DNA of 50,885 nucleotides, from the NCBI GenBank assembly GCA_944336475.1, contig CALVLD010000015.1, forward strand, positions 1 through 50,885, read 5' to 3'. A program made the translations under genes and the position numbers. Position 1 is the first letter of the stretch. Each line of letters opens with the position of its first letter. This stretch comes from an uncultured Clostridia bacterium. GTDB lineage: Bacteria > Bacillota > Clostridia > Christensenellales > CAG-138. Below the pieces are notes generated by a model. It did not search any database. It was given only the letters and a program-made list of their open reading frames with translations, and had not been told where the DNA came from. Below are positions 46,741 through 50,885 of this stretch, in pieces.

Positions 46741-48492
46741 ATGACGAACATGACCGGGGGCGGCAGAACGGGCATATCCATAACGGGGCGTATGCTTGCG
46801 GTGGCGCTCGTCATGCTCGTGGCGGTGACCGCAGTTTTGCCCTTCGCTGCACAGGCGGAGGGGCTTCGGGAGACTCAGCTCTATGCGATACTCACATATG
46901 GGCGTTCGCTCCTTGGCAGCACGGAGTATGACGGCTATTGTCAGCGCTTCGTGCGTCTCTGTTACTCCGCAGGCGGACTGAACGCCCCCTACAATGCCCC
47001 GAGTGCGGCGGATGCATGGGACTGGTGGGGGATATCCACATCGAGGGACAATATCCCCATAGGAGCATGTCTGTATTTTAACACATCTGTATACGGCCAT
47101 GTCGGCATATACACGGGGGAGGGGAGGATGCTCCATGCGGTGTCCACCGTCAAGGAAGAGACCATATCCTCCTATTTCTGGGACTGCTACCTCGGCTGGG
47201 GATACCAGACGGGCACTGCGCCCACGGGCTCGTACTACGAATACGGCGAGCCCATGCCCGCGTACTCGCTTTCGGCAAACACATCTTACCCTCCGCTCAA
47301 TGACATACAGGCAGGGGAAGGCTACCCCGTGCGAGGCACTCTCACATGCGACTATCTGCTCGACCATGTCGAGGTGCGCATTGAGGACGAGCATGGCAGC
47401 ACGCTCCAGTCCGCTTCAAGCAGCGGTGGCGGTTTTACAGCAAACCTGTCGCAGTTTGACAGCAGCATAATCTTCGGCCAACTGCCCGTCGGCAGATATT
47501 GGTATTGTATAATCGCCTCCTGCGTGATAGATGGGGCGACGGTGGTCGTCGAAGTGCCGTTCAATATCGGCAGCTATGCTCCGGATATTCCCGTGGTTAC
47601 AACCGTGACGGATGGCTGCAATGTCAGCCTGTCATGGTCCGATACTGCGGATACGGAAGCCTACAATGTTACCATATACTGCCAAGCCGCCGCATGCGTA
47701 TCCGGCAGCTTCGATGCAGACACTTGCTCGGCGAGCTTTGTGCTTGCGGAGGGGGAATATACCGCCGCTGTCGAGGCGGTAAGCTCCCTTTTCTGGCAGG
47801 TATCCTCCACGGGCTACGTTGACTTTGCCGTTGAGCACGGGGAATGGGTTCCCACCGTCACGGACATAACGTATCCTGCCATGAATCAGCTTGCAGTCGG
47901 GCAGTCCTTTCCCCTTCGCGGGCTGATAGTATCAGATCGTCCCATTACATACGTCAGCCTCACAGTATCGGATGAGCATGGTAATGCCGTGTTATCGGCC
48001 TCCGCTACGCCAAATGCAAACGAGTTCAACATCCGCACGCTGGACAGCCTTATTACATTCGGCAGCCTTGCGCAGGGGAGATATGTATATGAGGTATATA
48101 TCGAGTCCTCTTTAGGCGAGGCGGCGGTGATACACTCAAGCCGCTTCAATGTAGGGTATGTTCCGCCGTGTGCTCCTACCGTGCTTGTGCGGATGCAAGC
48201 GGACTCGACCACAATAAGCGGTCTGCCATTGGCGGTACTCCATATAAGGGCGGGAGAGTATGTCGAAAGCATCTCGGTCAGTGTGTTTAACTCAAGAGGC
48301 AGGCTCGTCTATTCATGCGACACGGCGTCCTCTGTGGTACGGCTGCCGAGGCTTGCAGGCGGGAGCTATACCGCCGTCATAACCGCAGCGGACTCCCGCT
48401 TCTGGGACAGCACGTCAAGCACGGAGATTGGCTTCTGCATAGCTCGCATACCCCTTGTGCGCGGCATCTCAAAAATCGCATATCAACGCTGA
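46741..48492 (+). CDS. Secreted NlpC/P60-type peptidase with Ig-like repeats
   Basis: This 583-aa protein has a signal peptide (about 1-40, FAAQAEG end) and an NlpC/P60-like catalytic domain at about 42-160, with C67 (YDGYCQRFVRLCY) and H120 (YGHVGIYTGEGRMLHA). At least four beta-sandwich repeats of about 100 residues follow, of the type NTSYPPLNDIQAGEGYPVRGTL and DITYPAMNQLAVGQSFPLRGLI. The catalytic site resembles the papain-fold peptidases that cut peptidoglycan stem peptides. It has no anchor. The repeats may bind the wall. GAAAGGGGCGG precedes the ATG. Confidence 0.82.
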   Translation: MTNMTGGGRTGISITGRMLAVALVMLVAVTAVLPFAAQAEGLRETQLYAILTYGRSLLGSTEYDGYCQRFVRLCYSAGGLNAPYNAPSAADAWDWWGISTSRDNIPIGACLYFNTSVYGHVGIYTGEGRMLHAVSTVKEETISSYFWDCYLGWGYQTGTAPTGSYYEYGEPMPAYSLSANTSYPPLNDIQAGEGYPVRGTLTCDYLLDHVEVRIEDEHGSTLQSASSSGGGFTANLSQFDSSIIFGQLPVGRYWYCIIASCVIDGATVVVEVPFNIGSYAPDIPVVTTVTDGCNVSLSWSDTADTEAYNVTIYCQAAACVSGSFDADTCSASFVLAEGEYTAAVEAVSSLFWQVSSTGYVDFAVEHGEWVPTVTDITYPAMNQLAVGQSFPLRGLIVSDRPITYVSLTVSDEHGNAVLSASATPNANEFNIRTLDSLITFGSLAQGRYVYEVYIESSLGEAAVIHSSRFNVGYVPPCAPTVLVRMQADSTTISGLPLAVLHIRAGEYVESISVSVFNSRGRLVYSCDTASSVVRLPRLAGGSYTAVITAADSRFWDSTSSTEIGFCIARIPLVRGISKIAYQR

Positions 48493-48586
48493 GCCCTCGA
48501 GTCTGGGCGAAGCCTTAGGAAATTGCTCGCACATCTGCATTGGCGTGCGCTTATCACAAAAAATTCACCGAATTTTTACAAACATA

Positions 48587-48615
48587 TAGACAATATATGC
48601 TTATTCTGATATAAT
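48587..48615 (+). promoter_or_regulatory. Promoter of the caspase-fold protease gene
   Basis: TAGACA (48587-48592), a 17-bp spacer and a perfect TATAAT (48610-48615). The start is near 48622, giving a leader of about 90 nt. Confidence 0.82.
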
Positions 48616-48621
48616 GTAGCA

Positions 48622-48677
48622 GTTATAAGGCTGTGTCCGCCGCATGTTTGCCGTTATAGGCTACATCCCCGGCATGT
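48622..48677 (+). repeat. Imperfect direct repeat in the leader of the protease gene
   Basis: GTTATAAGGCTG and GTTATAGGCTAC begin two copies (48622-48647 and 48653-48677), each ending GGCATGT or CGCATGT, with a 31-bp period. They lie wholly in the predicted 5' UTR. The meaning is unknown. Confidence 0.55.
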
Positions 48678-48712
48678 GCTCGAAATTACAAACAGAACAG
48701 GAGGAAAACCAA

Positions 48713-50885
48713 ATGATTCTCAAAAGATTCCTGAGCGCTCTTGCAGCAGTTGTGATCGTGCTTGGGCTTGTTCCCGTCGCCGCATTGGCGGAGCCTGTCA
48801 CGGCTGAGGCGGTCGAGGCGCGCAAGCTTGGCCTTCTCGATGCGACATGGGCTGAGCTCGAAGCCGTTGAGGCGGAGATGCTGGCTCTCGGCGCTACTCC
48901 ATCGGAGGTCACGCTGGCCGTCTACAAGGCTGCATCAAACAACTCATGGGTCGACGCCGACAGCTTTACAGACAACGGTGCGACCAAGTTCTCCTTCACC
49001 GTAAGGGGCATGCACTGCGTGTATGACTATAAGTGCCGCAACACGGTATACGAGTCCGCCGTCACCGATGCGATGGTTGAGAGCATTGTTGAGGGCGTAT
49101 CTGCAGGAAGGACGGATAATGTTAAAAATGGGCCTTCAAGCACCAATGTTCTGCTTATAGGCCCTTATTATGACAGCGACCAGAACTTTACCGACCAGTA
49201 CGTCAACGAGGCTACCTCGATAGCCAACGCCACGGGCGGTACGCTGACACAGCTCATAAATGCCAACGCAACGGGGCCCGCCATCGCTGCGGCATATCCT
49301 GACAAGGCCGTGGTCATCTATGACTCCCACGGCACGCAGAGCGGTTCAAGCACCTATCTCTGCCTTACTACCAACACTGGCATCACCTCCACCGACTATT
49401 CCAACGGTTGGGCGGTGTCATCCGGCTCTGCGGCATACATCGACGGCCGCTATATTCAGAATCATGTAACGGAAGAGCTCTCCAACTGCTTCGTTTGGAT
49501 GGCCATCTGTGAGGGCATGAAGTCCAACGGCTACGGCACCACGGGAACGGCGCTCATTGCCGCAGGCGCCGCAGGCGTATACGGCTATTCTCAGTCCGTA
49601 ACGTTCTCGGGCGACTATCTGTATGAGGAGACATTCTGGACACAGATGAAGAACGGCGCCACCGTTGCCGAGGCTTTTGCCACCATGGTCAACAACCATG
49701 GCGAGCACGATCCATACGGCGATGCATATCCCATCGTCATGAGTCCGACCGATGCGTTCCCATCCAATCCCGACAGTGCTCAGACAGTCACCTGCGACTG
49801 GCAGCTTTTCGGCTCGAGTGAGCCAGTTGCGATAGAGAGCGCAACGCTTGCCGATGTGATGGTCTACGTCGAGGGCACGGCGGCCGCCGAACTCGACGTT
49901 GCACCGAGCAATGTCGACTACACGGTGGAGTACTCCGTTGGGGACACATCCGTTGCGACCGTCAGCGCCACAGGGGTCGTGACGGGTGTGACGGTGGGCA
50001 CAACGACCCTTACCGCCACCATCTACGACAATGTGGCACAGACCACGCTTGTCCGTACCTCGACCGTCACCGTTTCGGATGCCCCCAAGTATGCTCCCGT
50101 CGATGAGATAGTTGTAGGTGAGGAGTACATAATTGGCATAGAGGTCGGCGACAAAGTCTACATGCTGATGAACTATAATCCCTCGCCTATCACGAGCGGA
50201 AACAACTACTATTACAGCAGCAGCTCTAACTACTGGGGCTACGCCGCAGAGGCGGTGCTCGACGTCAACGGAAGGATAATTGGTGCGACTGGTTGGACGG
50301 ATGATTTGCAGTATTGTTTTTGGACATTCTCTACCTCCACAGGCGGCACTGTGACGAGTGCGTACAACAGCTCCTATCATCTGATAGTGTACAACAGCTC
50401 CAACTACTCCGACTGCTATCCGGGAGACGATACGAGCTACAACAGTTGGGTATGGGATGCCGAAGCGAACACACTGTCGCATGAATATTCATCCTGGATT
50501 GGCAGCTCAAGCGGCACCAAGTATGTCGGTTACCAGGCGACGGCAGGGAGCTACTCAAACTTCTATAATGCCGACACGAGCACGGGCACCAATACCCACG
50601 TTCAGCTCTACGGCCTGTATGTTCCCGCGCCCGAGCCCACTACCTACACGGTTACATTTGTCGATTGGGACGGTGCGGTGCTCTCCACCCAGACGGTGGA
50701 GGAGGGCGGCTCTGCCACGCCTCCTGCCGATCCTGCCCGTGAGGGCTATACCTTCACAGGCTGGAGCGGAAGCTACACCAATGTCACTGCCGACGCCACC
50801 GTTACCGCAACATACGCCGTCAACTCCTATACGCTTACCATAGAGTATGTGTACGAGGACGGCACGGAAGCCGCCGCCGCATACA
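48713..50885 (+). CDS. Putative caspase-fold (clan CD) surface protease, N-terminal part (continues past window)
   Basis: The frame is open for 724 codons to the window end. It has a signal peptide (1 to about 24) and then a domain with a likely catalytic dyad H206 (VVIYDSHGTQSG) and C266 (FVWMAICEGMKS). The spacing and hydrophobic-HG / hydrophobic-C patterns are those of gingipain, clostripain and caspase-like peptidases. A BIG2 Ig-like domain (about 380-465), an aromatic Ser/Asn-rich region, an InlB repeat (about 645-705, GYTFTGWSG) and the start of a MucBP domain follow. CAGGAGG precedes the ATG. Its C-terminus and anchor are not seen. The protease call is from motifs only. Confidence 0.7.
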   Translation, partial: MILKRFLSALAAVVIVLGLVPVAALAEPVTAEAVEARKLGLLDATWAELEAVEAEMLALGATPSEVTLAVYKAASNNSWVDADSFTDNGATKFSFTVRGMHCVYDYKCRNTVYESAVTDAMVESIVEGVSAGRTDNVKNGPSSTNVLLIGPYYDSDQNFTDQYVNEATSIANATGGTLTQLINANATGPAIAAAYPDKAVVIYDSHGTQSGSSTYLCLTTNTGITSTDYSNGWAVSSGSAAYIDGRYIQNHVTEELSNCFVWMAICEGMKSNGYGTTGTALIAAGAAGVYGYSQSVTFSGDYLYEETFWTQMKNGATVAEAFATMVNNHGEHDPYGDAYPIVMSPTDAFPSNPDSAQTVTCDWQLFGSSEPVAIESATLADVMVYVEGTAAAELDVAPSNVDYTVEYSVGDTSVATVSATGVVTGVTVGTTTLTATIYDNVAQTTLVRTSTVTVSDAPKYAPVDEIVVGEEYIIGIEVGDKVYMLMNYNPSPITSGNNYYYSSSSNYWGYAAEAVLDVNGRIIGATGWTDDLQYCFWTFSTSTGGTVTSAYNSSYHLIVYNSSNYSDCYPGDDTSYNSWVWDAEANTLSHEYSSWIGSSSGTKYVGYQATAGSYSNFYNADTSTGTNTHVQLYGLYVPAPEPTTYTVTFVDWDGAVLSTQTVEEGGSATPPADPAREGYTFTGWSGSYTNVTADATVTATYAVNSYTLTIEYVYEDGTEAAAAY

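Noticed and set aside
48622..48712. Leader of the protease gene as a c-di-GMP riboswitch
   Set aside because: None of the conserved GEMM-type segments is present.
1..50885. tRNA, rRNA, tmRNA and RNase P genes
   Set aside because: The intergenic regions were read for conserved T-loop, tmRNA and RNase P segments and none was found.

Overview
The window looks like chromosome from an anaerobic, Gram-positive, fairly G+C-rich Clostridia-type bacterium, probably a gut commensal that I cannot place below class. The signs are consensus TTGACA/TATAAT promoters, strong AGGAGG ribosome sites, a class III (oxygen-sensitive) ribonucleotide reductase, a T-box leader, a sortase, dockerin and cohesin modules, InlB-type repeats and a YebC/YigZ/tyrS/ileS housekeeping set. 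No rRNA, tRNA, CRISPR array or prophage was seen.

Layout. 1-2345: C-terminal part of a cohesin-bearing surface protein, a MucBP surface protein and a 41-aa small ORF. 2365-3601: divergent aroQ and aroE. 3649-4749: secreted thioredoxin/InlB/dockerin protein. 4920-8503: nrdD-trxB-Cys-rich protein operon with a good promoter and NrdR-like boxes. 8769-9764: secreted unknown. 9973-12926: ABC importer plus a Crp-type regulator. 13182-13739: TetR. 13823-20267: seven leftward genes forming an extracytoplasmic thiol-redox locus. 20583-21977: membrane-bound XRE regulator. 22108-26313: aminotransferase-tyrS-yigZ-ilvE. 26490-29447: aroA-aroC-(chorismate mutase/shikimate kinase). 29454-30669: YjbR and TetR. 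30976-33810: argS-prfB. 33956-35510: sortase and yebC. 35596-36020: internally deleted IS1182-like element. 36030-41602: MBL-fold protein, a repeat lipoprotein, and ileS with its T-box. 41716-50885: a giant dockerin subtilase, an NlpC/P60-type cell-wall protein and the 5' part of a putative caspase-fold surface protease.

How the genes fit together. The most interesting system is the redox locus at 13823-20267. It encodes a membrane-anchored cohesin protein, a membrane-anchored TlpA thioredoxin, a dockerin-tagged TlpA whose active site is SGPC, a lipoprotein TlpA, a 48-aa CXXC membrane peptide (CD1871A type), a NapH/NosR-like membrane polyferredoxin, and a surface protein with eight cysteines and a PPETG anchor. 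A second dockerin-thioredoxin lies at 3649-4749 and a second cohesin at 1-630. I infer that electrons pass from the cytoplasm through the polyferredoxin and CXXC peptide to thioredoxins that are held at the cell surface by cohesin-dockerin pairing. The dockerin cargo here is thioredoxins and a protease, not carbohydrate-active enzymes. A sortase in the window could anchor the PPxTG proteins.

Other notable points are an RF2 programmed frameshift site that uses UAA instead of the usual UGA, a chorismate mutase-shikimate kinase fusion, an NrdD with a fused glutaredoxin-like tail, divergent promoters whose -35 boxes overlap between argS and the sortase gene, and an unusual HIGH motif in ArgRS.
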